From Acidobacteriota bacterium (lineage in GTDB: Bacteria; Acidobacteriota; Thermoanaerobaculia; Gp7-AA8): a stretch of 64,000 nucleotides of DNA. Made by a program: the position numbers and the translations under genes. Shown here one piece after another: positions 25,228 to 33,357 of the stretch. Every line of letters starts with the position of its first letter. The first letter of the stretch is position 1. A model generated the notes under the pieces. It did not search any database. It was not told the DNA's origin and saw only the letters and a list, made by a program, of their open reading frames with translations. The stretch spans positions 47,292-111,291 of the forward strand of contig JAJXWV010000077.1 in the NCBI GenBank assembly GCA_021781455.1, given 5' to 3'.

Positions 25228-27759
25228 ATGACAAGACTGAAGACGATCTTCGCAGCGGCCCTCATGGCAGCATCGCTCGCCTCGTGCGTCAGCTACAACG
25301 CCTACCAGAAGGCGCAGAGCGCCGAGCACGTCAAGGACTGGGACTCCGCCGTGGTGCAGTACGAGAAGGCGCTGGCGATCGACCCCGAGAACCTGCGCTA
25401 TCGCATTTCCCTCGATCGCGCGAAGCTGGAAGCCTCCCGCGTCCACTTCGAGAAGGGAAAGACCCTGCGTGCGGCGGCCGAATCAGCCACCGGCACCGAG
25501 CGCATCCGCCTGGCCGAGCTGGCCGCCGCCGAGCTGCAGATCACCATCAAGCTCGACCCAACGAACCAGTACGCCGGCGTGGAGTTCGGCAAAGCGGTAC
25601 GCATGGTCGAGGAGACCCAGGCCCTCCTCAACCACGACACACACTCCCTCGAAGAGATGAAGAAGCGCGCCGACATGACCAAGGCGCAGCCGCCCGTCCT
25701 CAATCCTGCCTCGAACGAACCGATCTCGCTGAGCTTCCCGCACGACACGCCCGTCAAGGACATTTACCGGGCCCTGGGCAATGCCTTCGGCATCAACATC
25801 CTCTTCGACCAGGCGATCAAGGACGACCGTATTTCCATCGAGCTCAAGGACGTTACCGCCCAGCAGGCGCTCGAGCGGGTCATGCAGGCCGCGAATCACT
25901 TCTACAAAGTCCTCGACGAGCACACCATCATCGTAGTCCCCGACAATCCGCAGGCGCGCCGCGACTACGAGGATCTCGTGATCCGCACCTTCTATCTCTC
26001 CAACGGCGACGCCGAGCAGGTCACCAACGTCGTCCGGACCATGCTCGAGGCTCGCAACGTCTTCCCGCTGAAGGCGCTCAACGCCATCACCATCCGCGAC
26101 ACCGCCGACAAAGTCCGCATCGCCGAGAAGATCATCGAGGCCAACGACAAGGCCAAAGCGGAAGTGGTGGTGGACGTCGAACTGCTGCAGATGGATCTTA
26201 ACAAGACCCGCAACCTCGGTATGGACATCAGCGGAACGAGCGGCGTGCTCGCTCCGGGCACCGTCACGACCGACTCGGCCGGCAAGGTCACCTTCTCTCC
26301 GCTGGCCAACACCACTCTGCAGCAACTCCGCGGTCTGACCAGCAGCAACTACATGTTCACGATGCCGACCCTCGAGTACAGCCTGCTCAAGTCCATCGGC
26401 AACGCACAACTGCTGGCCAACCCGGAGCTCAGGATTTCCGAGGGTGAAAAAGCGACGCTGCACATCGGCTCGCGCATTCCGGTCCCGGTGTCTACGTTCG
26501 CCAGCGTCGCCGCCGGCACGACCGGCACCTACGCGCCGGTGACTTCGTTCCAGTATCAGGACGTCGGCATCAAGGTCTCGATCGAGCCACGCGTCCATCA
26601 CAACCGCGAGGTCACCCTCAAGCTGACCGTCGAAGTCTCGAACCAGGGCCCCTCGGTGCCCGGTGGTGCCGGACAGCCCGACCAGCCGACCTTCGCCACC
26701 CGGACCATCGAGTCGACGATCCGGTTGAAGGATGGAGAAACGAACTTCCTGGCCGGACTGATTCAGGACACGAAGACTGACCAGAACACCCAGACGCCGT
26801 TCCTCTCCGATATCCCCATCCTCGGCCGGCTGTTCACCACCCAGAAGGTTGGCGAGCAGCGCACCGACCTCATCCTGACCATGACGCCGCACATCATCCG
26901 CATCCCCGACATCACTGAGGAAGACCTCGCGCCAATGTGGGTGGGTACACAGAACAACATGACGTTCCGGGGCGTCTCGCCACGGGTCGAGTCGCAGTCG
27001 AACATCGACCCGTTCACGCCGGCGACGACCTCTCAGGTCATTGGCGCTCAGTTCCGCGCAAATCCGGGAGGCGCCGCTCCCACACCGCTGGTCACACCGC
27101 AAGGCAGCGTGCCGATCGAGCAGGGCGGCGGCCCCACCAACCCGTTCAATCCGTCGAACGTCACGCCGGCCCCCCAGCGCCCGGGGCGTCCTCCAAATCC
27201 AAATCCACCGGGTGTCCAACCGCAGGCGGCCCTGCCGCCGGCCGCGTCTGCCCAGACCACCATCGAAGCCGCAGAGGCAGACTCATCAGCCTCACCCGCC
27301 ACGCATGTGGCCGCTCTCTCCATGATGGCGAACACCGGAGAGTCGCGGCTCTCGCCGCGCGTCGGTCCACAGCCGTCCGTATTCACCATCAAACCGGGCG
27401 AAGAGAAGCTCTGGCACATCGTGGGGATGGACCTCGACGGTCTGACCGCCCACGACCTGGTGCTGCACTTCGACCCGCGGGCGCTCGACATCTCGCAGGT
27501 CCTGTTCGGTGACGCCATGGTCATCGACCCGAAGTCTCCCCCCGCGGCGACCATCGACATCGACAATGGCGAGATCCGAATCTCCCCCACGAACGGCAAG
27601 CCGCTGGCCTTCAACGGCGGCGGTGACCTGGTGGCTCTGCGTGTCCGCGGCGGAGTAACCGGCGACACCATCATTGTTATGGAGAATCCGGGCTTCCGGA
27701 ATGCCGCAGGCGAAATGGTCGCAGCGGATGTGACCGGTGGCCGGGCGAAAGTCGACTAG
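25228..27759 (+). CDS. pilQ: Secretin PilQ/GspD with TPR-like N-terminus and cohesin-like C-terminus
   Basis: An 843-residue outer-membrane channel protein. Lipoprotein signal with lipobox LASC near residue 20. Residues 25-130 are TPR-like helices (KDWDSAVVQYEKALAIDPEN). N0/N1 secretin domains lie near 170-320 (DTPVKDIYRALGNAFGINILFD). The secretin barrel lies near 375-570, with VPV in the gate region and the end segment PILGRLFTTQKVGEQRTDLILTMTPHIIR. A Pro/Asn-rich linker follows, then residues 710-843 form a cohesin-like domain (FTIKPGEEKLWHIVG, DLVLHFDPRALDISQV). The cohesin tail is not found in classical PilQ. It may bind a dockerin-like partner or the cell surface. Confidence 0.93.
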   Translation: MTRLKTIFAAALMAASLASCVSYNAYQKAQSAEHVKDWDSAVVQYEKALAIDPENLRYRISLDRAKLEASRVHFEKGKTLRAAAESATGTERIRLAELAAAELQITIKLDPTNQYAGVEFGKAVRMVEETQALLNHDTHSLEEMKKRADMTKAQPPVLNPASNEPISLSFPHDTPVKDIYRALGNAFGINILFDQAIKDDRISIELKDVTAQQALERVMQAANHFYKVLDEHTIIVVPDNPQARRDYEDLVIRTFYLSNGDAEQVTNVVRTMLEARNVFPLKALNAITIRDTADKVRIAEKIIEANDKAKAEVVVDVELLQMDLNKTRNLGMDISGTSGVLAPGTVTTDSAGKVTFSPLANTTLQQLRGLTSSNYMFTMPTLEYSLLKSIGNAQLLANPELRISEGEKATLHIGSRIPVPVSTFASVAAGTTGTYAPVTSFQYQDVGIKVSIEPRVHHNREVTLKLTVEVSNQGPSVPGGAGQPDQPTFATRTIESTIRLKDGETNFLAGLIQDTKTDQNTQTPFLSDIPILGRLFTTQKVGEQRTDLILTMTPHIIRIPDITEEDLAPMWVGTQNNMTFRGVSPRVESQSNIDPFTPATTSQVIGAQFRANPGGAAPTPLVTPQGSVPIEQGGGPTNPFNPSNVTPAPQRPGRPPNPNPPGVQPQAALPPAASAQTTIEAAEADSSASPATHVAALSMMANTGESRLSPRVGPQPSVFTIKPGEEKLWHIVGMDLDGLTAHDLVLHFDPRALDISQVLFGDAMVIDPKSPPAATIDIDNGEIRISPTNGKPLAFNGGGDLVALRVRGGVTGDTIIVMENPGFRNAAGEMVAADVTGGRAKVD

Positions 27760-27765
27760 AGACCC

Positions 27766-28245
27766 ATGTCCAGGTGGATGCGCAGCGGTAGCCGAGGATT
27801 CACGATTGCGGAACTGATCACCGTCTGCGCGATCATCACCATCCTCGCCGCCCTGGCCCTGCCGGTGGCCCGCTTCGGGTTGCGCCGGCAGAAGGAGATC
27901 GAGCTCCGGGAGACGCTGCGCAGGATCACCGACGCCATCGACCGGTGGCATGACTACAAAGTGGCAGGGCGGATCAAGGCGCAGTTCTCGATCGACCAGG
28001 GCGACTATCCGAAAGAGCTCAAGGACCTCACCGAGGTCATCGAGCTGCAGCCGGACGGGAAAAAAATACGGCTTCTGCGCGAGCGCGACCTGATCGACCC
28101 GATGACCGGCAAGAGCGAATGGAACACGCTCTCCAGTACCGACGAGCCCGATGCGCAGTCGGGAAGCACGAACAACGTTTTCGAGGTGCACTCGAAGTCG
28201 ACCGCGCTCGCGCTGGACGGCAAGACGCATTACAACGAATGGTGA
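27766..28245 (+). CDS. Type II secretion-like pseudopilin, first copy
   Basis: A 159-residue prepilin, cut expected after SRG, helix FTIAELITVCAIITILAALALPVA with Glu5. The following RQKEIELRETLRRITDAIDRWHDYK resembles the alpha-spine of GspG. The C-terminal part has DLIDPMTGKSEW, equivalent to the calcium-loop region of GspG. It starts 6 bases after the secretin stop. Confidence 0.85.
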   Translation: MSRWMRSGSRGFTIAELITVCAIITILAALALPVARFGLRRQKEIELRETLRRITDAIDRWHDYKVAGRIKAQFSIDQGDYPKELKDLTEVIELQPDGKKIRLLRERDLIDPMTGKSEWNTLSSTDEPDAQSGSTNNVFEVHSKSTALALDGKTHYNEW

Positions 28246-28253
28246 ATAAGGAT

Positions 28254-28335
28254 GGTCGCGAGGTCACGAGGTTGCGAGGTCACGAGGTGGACAGCAGGAT
28301 CACCGCGCAACCTCGCGACCTCGAAACCTCGTGAC
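28254..28335. repeat. Mirrored octad array (GGTCACGA / TCGTGACC)
   Basis: Left units GGTCGCGA, GGTCACGA, GGTTGCGA, GGTCACGA; right units CAACCTCG, CGACCTCG, AAACCTCG, TGAC. It separates the first two pseudopilin genes and belongs to the same family as the array at 7173. Confidence 0.88.
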
Positions 28336-28355
28336 GGGAAGCCGGCGGAAAAATC

Positions 28356-28793
28356 ATGAGAAAGCGTTCTGCGCGCGGACAAGACGGCTTCACCCTCATC
28401 GAGCTGATCACCGTCGTCACGATCATCGGCATCCTCGCCGCCACGGCCATGGTGGCGGTGCGCAACTACGTGCGCAAAGCACAGGAAACCGCGCTCCGCG
28501 ACGACCTCACGCAGATGCGCAAGGCCATCGACAACTTCTACGCCGACAAGCAGCGCTACCCGAGCGATCTCAACGAGCTCGTGCCGAACTACCTCCGCAA
28601 GCTGCCGGTCGACCCCGTCACCAAACAGGTCGACTGGGAAGGCGTGGTCGATCAGCCGGACCCGAACGACCAGTCGAACGACACCAGTTCCGACACCGGC
28701 TCCGACACCGCACAGCAGGGCCCCGGCATCTCCGACGTGAAGTGCAAGGCACCGGGGAAGACTCTGGACAATGTTCCCTATTCGGATCTCTAG
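28356..28793 (+). CDS. GspG-type major pseudopilin
   Basis: A 145-residue prepilin: cut after QDG, FTLIELITVVTIIGILAATAMVAV with Glu5, then KAQETALRDDLTQMRKAIDNFYADKQRYPSDLNELVPNYLRKLPVDP. This DNFYADKQRYPSDLNEL segment is the hallmark of GspG/PilE-like subunits. It may be the major fibre subunit of this system. The C-terminal tail is acidic, Asp/Ser/Thr-rich. The last 23 bases overlap the next gene if that gene starts at 28771. Confidence 0.9.
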   Translation: MRKRSARGQDGFTLIELITVVTIIGILAATAMVAVRNYVRKAQETALRDDLTQMRKAIDNFYADKQRYPSDLNELVPNYLRKLPVDPVTKQVDWEGVVDQPDPNDQSNDTSSDTGSDTAQQGPGISDVKCKAPGKTLDNVPYSDL

Positions 28794-29439
28794 CGGAAGG
28801 ACCGCGGACCGCGGACCGCAGACCGCAGGTGAGCGAGACACTGTCGTGGTCGCGATCTCTCCGCGACTGCGGTCCGGCCAGTCCGGCTTCACCCTGGCCG
28901 GCCTGCTCGTGATCCTCACGGTCATGATGATCTTCATCGCCTACACGGTGCCGGTCCAGTGGTCGAAGATCCTGCAGCGCGAGCGCGAGAAGCAGACCAT
29001 CTTCGTGATGAAGCAATACGCGCGGGCCATCAACGACTATTCGGCCAAGCACGGTATGCCGACCTCGCTCCAGCAGCTCAAGGATGCACGGTTGCCGCGG
29101 GTCATCCGCGGCCCTCGAGGCGAATATGTCGACCCGCTCACCGGAAAGATGGACTGGATCCTGATTCCGCCCGGAGCCGTCGCACCGGTCGCGCCGACCG
29201 CGGGTGTTCCCGGCGCCAACCCCGGCGCCACGCAGACCGCACAACAGCCCCAGTCGAAGATCAACCTGGCGGCCTCACCGAAGGACTACACCGGGCCTTT
29301 CGTCGGCGTGCGCCTCCCGCTGAAGGGACAGTCGATGCTCACCTTCCGCGACAGCGATTCGTACGAGAACTGGTACTACACCGTCGACGATCTGAAGGCC
29401 GACGTCAAAGCGGCGACGGCGGTGAATCCGAATCCTTGA
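28771..29439 (+). CDS. Pseudopilin lacking the conserved Glu5
   Basis: A 222-residue frame. The pilin part is SGFTLAGLLVILTVMMIFIAYTVPVQW followed by a helical spine and a C-terminal domain with VDPLTGKMDW, similar to the first pseudopilin. Position 5 after the cut is Gly rather than Glu, as in some GspK/PilX-like initiators. The start is uncertain: ATG 28771 reads through a run of 7-bp ACCGCGG units at 28794-28830 and gives an unusually long Arg-rich leader. GTG 28846 would give a leader of about 13 residues. Last gene of the pilus block. Confidence 0.75.
   Translation: MFPIRISSGRTADRGPQTAGERDTVVVAISPRLRSGQSGFTLAGLLVILTVMMIFIAYTVPVQWSKILQREREKQTIFVMKQYARAINDYSAKHGMPTSLQQLKDARLPRVIRGPRGEYVDPLTGKMDWILIPPGAVAPVAPTAGVPGANPGATQTAQQPQSKINLAASPKDYTGPFVGVRLPLKGQSMLTFRDSDSYENWYYTVDDLKADVKAATAVNPNP
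28794..28830 (+). repeat. Heptad array (ACCGCGG)
   Basis: Five 7-bp units (two ACCGCGG-type, then ACCGCAG-type). A single mirrored remnant, GACTGCGGTCC, lies at about 28865-28875. The array spans the likely start region of the last pseudopilin gene. Confidence 0.7.
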
Positions 29440-29440
29440 C

Positions 29441-29513
29441 CAGATCGCAGATGGCAGATCGCAGGTGCCGTCGCTCTGAGCAGCGGAACGCCAACCTGCC
29501 CTCTGCGCTCTCG
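29441..29513. repeat. Heptad array (CAGATCG) with degenerate right arm
   Basis: Left units CAGATCG, CAGATGG, CAGATCG, CAGGTGC; right arm CTGCCCT, CTGCGCT, CTCG. It lies between the convergent pseudopilin and M16 peptidase genes and may terminate both. Confidence 0.65.
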
Positions 29514-29516
29514 TCC

Positions 29517-30797
29517 TCACCCCACCGCTTCGCGGAGCGACTCGGCGGAGACGCCGGGGTTCTTCGCGTTCCCGAGCATGGTGAGCGACAGAGAATCGGG
29601 GTCGACGATCGTGGCAGCCACGGCGCGGATGTCGTCGAGGGTCACGGCGTCGACGTGCTCGATGATCTCATCGGGCGAGAACTGCCGGCCGAAGTAGTAC
29701 TCCTGCCGTCCCATTCCGGACATGCGGCTCACGGTCGATTCCAGCGACAGCAGAATCGAGCCCTTCAGGTGCAGTTTTGCCGAGGCCAGCTCGTCTTCGG
29801 TGATGGCCTCCTGCCGGATCCTGCGCATCTCCTCGAGCGTGATGGCCAGGACTCGCTTGAGGTTCTTCGGAGCGCAGGCGGCATAGATGGCTTCGTAGCC
29901 GCCGTGCAGATATCCGTTGTGGTAGGACATGACCGTGTAGACCAGCCCTTCCTTCTCGCGGATGCGCTGGAAGAGGCGCGAGGACATTCCTCCGCCTAAC
30001 ACGGTGTTGAAGATGGCGGCGGCGTAGCGGCCCTCGTCCTGCTGCGGCAGCCCGCGGGAACCGAGGCAGAGGTGAACCTGCTCGAGCTCGCGCTTCTCCC
30101 GCAGGATGACGTGCTGATTGGGCGTGGGCGCCGACCACTCGCGCCGCTCCGGAGCTGCGCTCTCGGCCGGGAAAGCCTTTTCCAGAAACGGGATCAGCTG
30201 CTCGGGACGCACGTTCCCCGATGCGCAGAAGATCACGTTGGCCGGATGGAAGGTCTCGCGATAGTGCTCGATGATCTGATCGCGGCCCAGGTGCCCCACC
30301 GTCTCTTCCGTCCCGAGGATGGGGCGGCCCAGCGGGTGATCGGGCCAGAACGAGCCGACGAAGATCTCGTGGACGAGATCGTCGGGCGTGTCCTCGACCA
30401 TCTTGATCTCCTCGAGGATCACGGAGCGTTCGGATTCGATGTCTTCGGCGCTGAACCGCGGCGAGACGAGGATGTCGGTGAGGAGGTCGAGCGCGGTCAT
30501 GACCTGCTCGTCCAGGACGTGCGCGTAGAACGAGGTGTACTCCTTGCCGGTGAAGGCGTCGACGTCGCCGCCCAGGATGTCGATGATCTGGGCGATGTCG
30601 CTCGTCGAGCGGCGCGCCGTTCCCTTGAACACCAGGTGCTCGAGGAAGTGCGAGGCGCCGCTGTGCTCGACGGCCTCCACCGCCGAGCCGCTGCGGAGGT
30701 AGTAGCCGAGAGCGACGGAGCGGACGTAGGGCAGGGTCTCGATCAACACCGTCAGCCCCGACGGGAGTACGTGCCGCGTCATGTTCAGGGTCTTCAT
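29517..30797 (-). CDS. M16 family zinc peptidase
   Basis: A 426-residue peptidase of the pitrilysin / mitochondrial-processing-peptidase family. The inverted zinc motif HFLEH is near residue 45, with the third ligand Glu about 75 residues on (ESERSVILEEI). The C-terminal inactive-like M16 domain contains LPQQDEGRYAAAIFNTVLGGGMSSRLFQRIREKEGLVY, which includes the R/Y substrate-binding pair. The single-unit length is typical of bacterial processing peptidases such as PqqF-like YmxG. ATG 30797 was chosen because TACAAT lies 10 bases upstream; reading open to 30899 passes through a heptad array and is not conserved. No signal peptide is seen. Confidence 0.92.
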   Translation of the reverse strand: MKTLNMTRHVLPSGLTVLIETLPYVRSVALGYYLRSGSAVEAVEHSGASHFLEHLVFKGTARRSTSDIAQIIDILGGDVDAFTGKEYTSFYAHVLDEQVMTALDLLTDILVSPRFSAEDIESERSVILEEIKMVEDTPDDLVHEIFVGSFWPDHPLGRPILGTEETVGHLGRDQIIEHYRETFHPANVIFCASGNVRPEQLIPFLEKAFPAESAAPERREWSAPTPNQHVILREKRELEQVHLCLGSRGLPQQDEGRYAAAIFNTVLGGGMSSRLFQRIREKEGLVYTVMSYHNGYLHGGYEAIYAACAPKNLKRVLAITLEEMRRIRQEAITEDELASAKLHLKGSILLSLESTVSRMSGMGRQEYYFGRQFSPDEIIEHVDAVTLDDIRAVAATIVDPDSLSLTMLGNAKNPGVSAESLREAVG

Positions 30798-30807
30798 GCG
30801 CGGGTGC

Positions 30808-30813
30808 ATTGTA
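30808..30813 (-). promoter_or_regulatory. Candidate -10 box TACAAT for M16 peptidase
   Basis: On the minus strand TACAAT ends 10 bases before ATG 30797, with no Shine-Dalgarno. The -35 region falls in the heptad array. Confidence 0.45.
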
Positions 30814-30823
30814 GTGGGTCGGA

Positions 30824-30928
30824 AGTCCTGAGTCCTGAGTCCTGAGTCCTGAGAGCCTTCCCCAAGCGAGGCGTGAGCGCTGATCATCAGACTCGCCACT
30901 CAGGACTCAGGACTCAGCACTCAGGACT
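30824..30928. repeat. Mirrored heptad array (TGAGTCC / GGACTCA)
   Basis: Four left units of TCCTGAG and right units CTCAGGA, CTCAGGA, CTCAGCA, CTCAGGA around a 55-base centre. It overlaps the 3' end of the L,D-transpeptidase gene by 8 bases and reaches the promoter of the M16 gene. Confidence 0.9.
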
Positions 30929-32216
30929 GCTTCTTCGCCACCGCCGGCATCCCTTTCGAGCGCGTGTCGACGAATTCCACCGGCGTCCCGACGCTGATGC
31001 GGTGCTCCACTTCGAGCGCGTCCCAGTTGGTCAGGCGGATGCAGCCGTGCGAGGAGGTGTAGCCGATCGAATCGGGATCTTCGTTGCCGTGAATCCCGTA
31101 GTGCGGCTTGCTCAACGCGATCCAGACGATGCCCACCGGCGAGTTCGGGCCCGGCTTCAGATGCGCGTCCGGGTCCGTGTCCGGCACTTCGGCGAAGAGC
31201 GTTGGGTCGTAGTGGAAATACGGATCGGGAACGATACTGACGACTTTCACGGTCTCGTTCGGCGACGGGTCGTACTGGCTGCCCACGGTCGTCGGCGCAT
31301 GAAAGAGCAGCTTTCCCGCGGCGTCGAAGGCGCTGAAGCTGTTTCCGGCGAGCGAGATCACGACCTTCGCGAAGTCCTTCTGATCGGTCGTCATCGCCGG
31401 CCGCACGTTCGGGACGACGATGGCGTCGCCGGCTTTCAGCTCCGAGAACTTCACGTCGGGGTTGAGCAGCTCGAGGAAGTCTTCGGTGGAGTGGAACTCC
31501 TCCGAGAGCTTCTCGCGAATGGACTGGTAGCACATGCACGACAGGTTCTGCTGGTCGTAGACACTGGACGGAATCGTGACGAACGGCCCCTGGACGTCCT
31601 CGGCCGTCAACACCTGGCGTCTGACGACCGGCGCGTAGTGCGCTTCCTGCGCGAGCACCCTGAACGTGTTTTCGTCGACGTCGCCGGTCGTGGGAAGGTT
31701 GCGGGCCCGCTGGTACCACCAGACCGTGATCGCGGAGTTGCGACCCCACCGGCCGTCGATCGATCCGACGGAGAAGTGGAGCTGATCGAGATAGACCTGA
31801 GCGCGCAGCACGGACGGGCCGCGAACGTCGCCGGTGATGGGCACGTCCACCGGCGCGGCGTTGATCGCGTTTGCATCGAGGCCCTTGAAACTCTGCTTCT
31901 GGCCGGTGACAAAGCGGAAGCCTGAAGGGAGGGCCTGAGCTGCTGCCGCAGCGGCCGCGGCCTGTTGCTGCGCCTGCTGGGCATGGAAGGTCTGCAGCTG
32001 CCGCCATTGCTGGTCGAATCGCTCGCGCTCGCGCACTTGCGGCTGGTCGGGCTGGGCGCCCACGGGCACGGTGATGTCGAGCGCATCGGTGACTCTCCTC
32101 GCGGCGCTCCTGGCCTGCTCCTTCGCCTGATGCGTGGTCTCGACCGTCTGCTCCTTGCTGCAAGCGGCGAAGGCGAGGGCGATCGCCACGACGACCGCGA
32201 AGTCTCTGATGCGCAT
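30921..32216 (-). CDS. L,D-transpeptidase (YkuD domain) lipoprotein
   Basis: A 431-residue protein. Lipoprotein signal with lipobox AFAACS near residue 18. Residues about 105-240 include a peptidoglycan-binding-like stretch (VGSIDGRWGRNSAITVWWYQRA). The YkuD catalytic domain spans about 290-425, with the motif IHG then SSHGCIRLTNWDA holding the catalytic Cys and His. Such enzymes make 3-3 crosslinks in peptidoglycan or attach proteins to it. A 10-residue Gln/Ala run (near residue 90) is low complexity. Start ATG 32216 has GGAGGG 11 bases upstream. The stop lies inside a heptad array. Confidence 0.9.
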   Translation of the reverse strand: MRIRDFAVVVAIALAFAACSKEQTVETTHQAKEQARSAARRVTDALDITVPVGAQPDQPQVRERERFDQQWRQLQTFHAQQAQQQAAAAAAAAQALPSGFRFVTGQKQSFKGLDANAINAAPVDVPITGDVRGPSVLRAQVYLDQLHFSVGSIDGRWGRNSAITVWWYQRARNLPTTGDVDENTFRVLAQEAHYAPVVRRQVLTAEDVQGPFVTIPSSVYDQQNLSCMCYQSIREKLSEEFHSTEDFLELLNPDVKFSELKAGDAIVVPNVRPAMTTDQKDFAKVVISLAGNSFSAFDAAGKLLFHAPTTVGSQYDPSPNETVKVVSIVPDPYFHYDPTLFAEVPDTDPDAHLKPGPNSPVGIVWIALSKPHYGIHGNEDPDSIGYTSSHGCIRLTNWDALEVEHRISVGTPVEFVDTRSKGMPAVAKKQS

Positions 32217-32422
32217 GTTCCCGGTTACCCTCCACCTCGCTACCAAAGCAAAGTCGCTGCCGTGACTAGCGCCAAGGTGGCCGTGCACGGGGTCGGGTCG
32301 CTGCGAGCTCGGTTTCGAGCTACAACTCGCGAGTGCGGTCATTGAAACAAGGCATGGAGATCTTTACCACGGCTTACGGCAGGTCCTATGCTGCGCGACA
32401 ACGAGCTCAGCGGTTAGCGGGA

Positions 32423-32842
32423 ATGGCTACGCGTCAGCAATTGAAAGACCTGGCACTCCTGAGGTTGCGGGAGGCCGAAGCGTTATTTGCGGCGGCACTA
32501 TACGATGGCGCAAAGTATCTGTCGGGCTATGTCGTTGAGCTTGCGCTGAAGGCGAGGATATGCCGCCTTCTCGATGCCGATGAGTATCCCGAAAAAGGCG
32601 ACTTGAAGCGAGTCTATGCGGTTCATGATCTCGACCAGTTGCTGTTTCTCGCTGGCCTTAGGAAGGCGGTAGATCCAAGCAATAAGCCGCTCTTCGACAA
32701 CTGGTCAACAGCCGCACTTTGGAAACCAGAACGCCGCTATGACGCGCCTGGTTCCGTGACCAGACAAGATGCAGAAGACATCTTGAACGCGATCCGCGAC
32801 AGCAGCCACGGAGTACTCACATGGATCAAGACGCTTTGGTAG
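32423..32842 (+). CDS. HEPN-domain protein
   Basis: A 139-residue, mostly helical protein. LALLRLREAEALFAAALYDGAKYLSGYVVELALKARICRLL fits the HEPN core (helices 2-3). A later motif, RKAVDPSNKPLFDNW, may contribute to the active face; I do not see a clear Rx4-6H RNase motif. HEPN proteins act as RNase toxins or nucleotide-binding partners, often with an MNT nucleotidyltransferase antitoxin. Here the partner is not MNT. ATG 32423 was chosen because conservation begins there; the frame is open from 32333. The gene has noticeably lower GC than its neighbours and overlaps the next gene by 22 bases. Confidence 0.7.
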   Translation: MATRQQLKDLALLRLREAEALFAAALYDGAKYLSGYVVELALKARICRLLDADEYPEKGDLKRVYAVHDLDQLLFLAGLRKAVDPSNKPLFDNWSTAALWKPERRYDAPGSVTRQDAEDILNAIRDSSHGVLTWIKTLW

Positions 32843-33210
32843 CAGGTCTGAAGAAGCTTGCATCTGACCTCGAAAAGAAAGAAGGCCCGCTGGCCCTGCT
32901 CATGCTGCTGGCGCCGGACCTTGAAACGAACGATGCGTGGAACCTCATCGTCAGCGCTCATGGTTTCGACCGTCAATCGCGTGGCCACGCGGTGAAAGAG
33001 GTATCGGCGTTGCTCCGAGAGAGTGTCAATGAGAGCGAGTGGTCGAGGATTGCGCGAGCGACCGTTCTGCGCACTGATGATCCGTTCGTGCGCGCCATGA
33101 ATTCAGCATTCCGCGCGGAGAATTCGGTCATCAACTTACAGGCGTGTAACGTTTTCGGCATCGATATTCCTCGTGCCGTGCTTCTCGAATCGAAACAAGT
33201 GGCAGCCTAA
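32821..33210 (+). CDS. Uncharacterised partner of HEPN protein
   Basis: A 129-residue protein, family not recognised with confidence. It is predicted alpha/beta: an N-terminal helix (LKKLASDLEKKEGP), a strand-rich LALLMLLAPDL, then DAWNLIVSAHGFD, helices through KEVSALLRESVNESEWSRIARATVL, a DDPFVRAMNSAF segment and INLQACNVFGIDIPRAVLLES. No transmembrane or catalytic motif is visible, and no GSxxxGxxSDxD nucleotidyltransferase motif. It overlaps the HEPN gene end, so the two are translationally coupled and probably form a complex. Lower GC than surrounding genes suggests transfer as a pair. It could be an antitoxin or a defence effector, but the sequence does not decide. Confidence 0.6.
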   Translation: MDQDALVAGLKKLASDLEKKEGPLALLMLLAPDLETNDAWNLIVSAHGFDRQSRGHAVKEVSALLRESVNESEWSRIARATVLRTDDPFVRAMNSAFRAENSVINLQACNVFGIDIPRAVLLESKQVAA

Positions 33211-33341
33211 CATTCTGACTGGCCGCGCACGTGAAGATCCGGCGTTGCCTCCAGTTGCACGGGCGGCGCGCGAATGCGACGCTCAGCCCAGCCACCAGTG
33301 GCGCCGCTCCGACACCCAGCACATCCACCCTCCGAGTCGAG

Positions 33342-33347
33342 TACACT
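33342..33347 (+). promoter_or_regulatory. Candidate -10 box TACACT for recN
   Basis: TACACT ends 10 bases before the GTG start at 33358. There is no Shine-Dalgarno. No LexA-like box was recognised by eye in the 150 bases upstream. Confidence 0.4.
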
Positions 33348-33357
33348 TTTTTGAACC

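Noticed and set aside
32423..33210. HEPN-MNT toxin-antitoxin pair
   Set aside because: The partner lacks the GSxxxGxxSDxD nucleotidyltransferase motif, so the standard HEPN-MNT name would be wrong.
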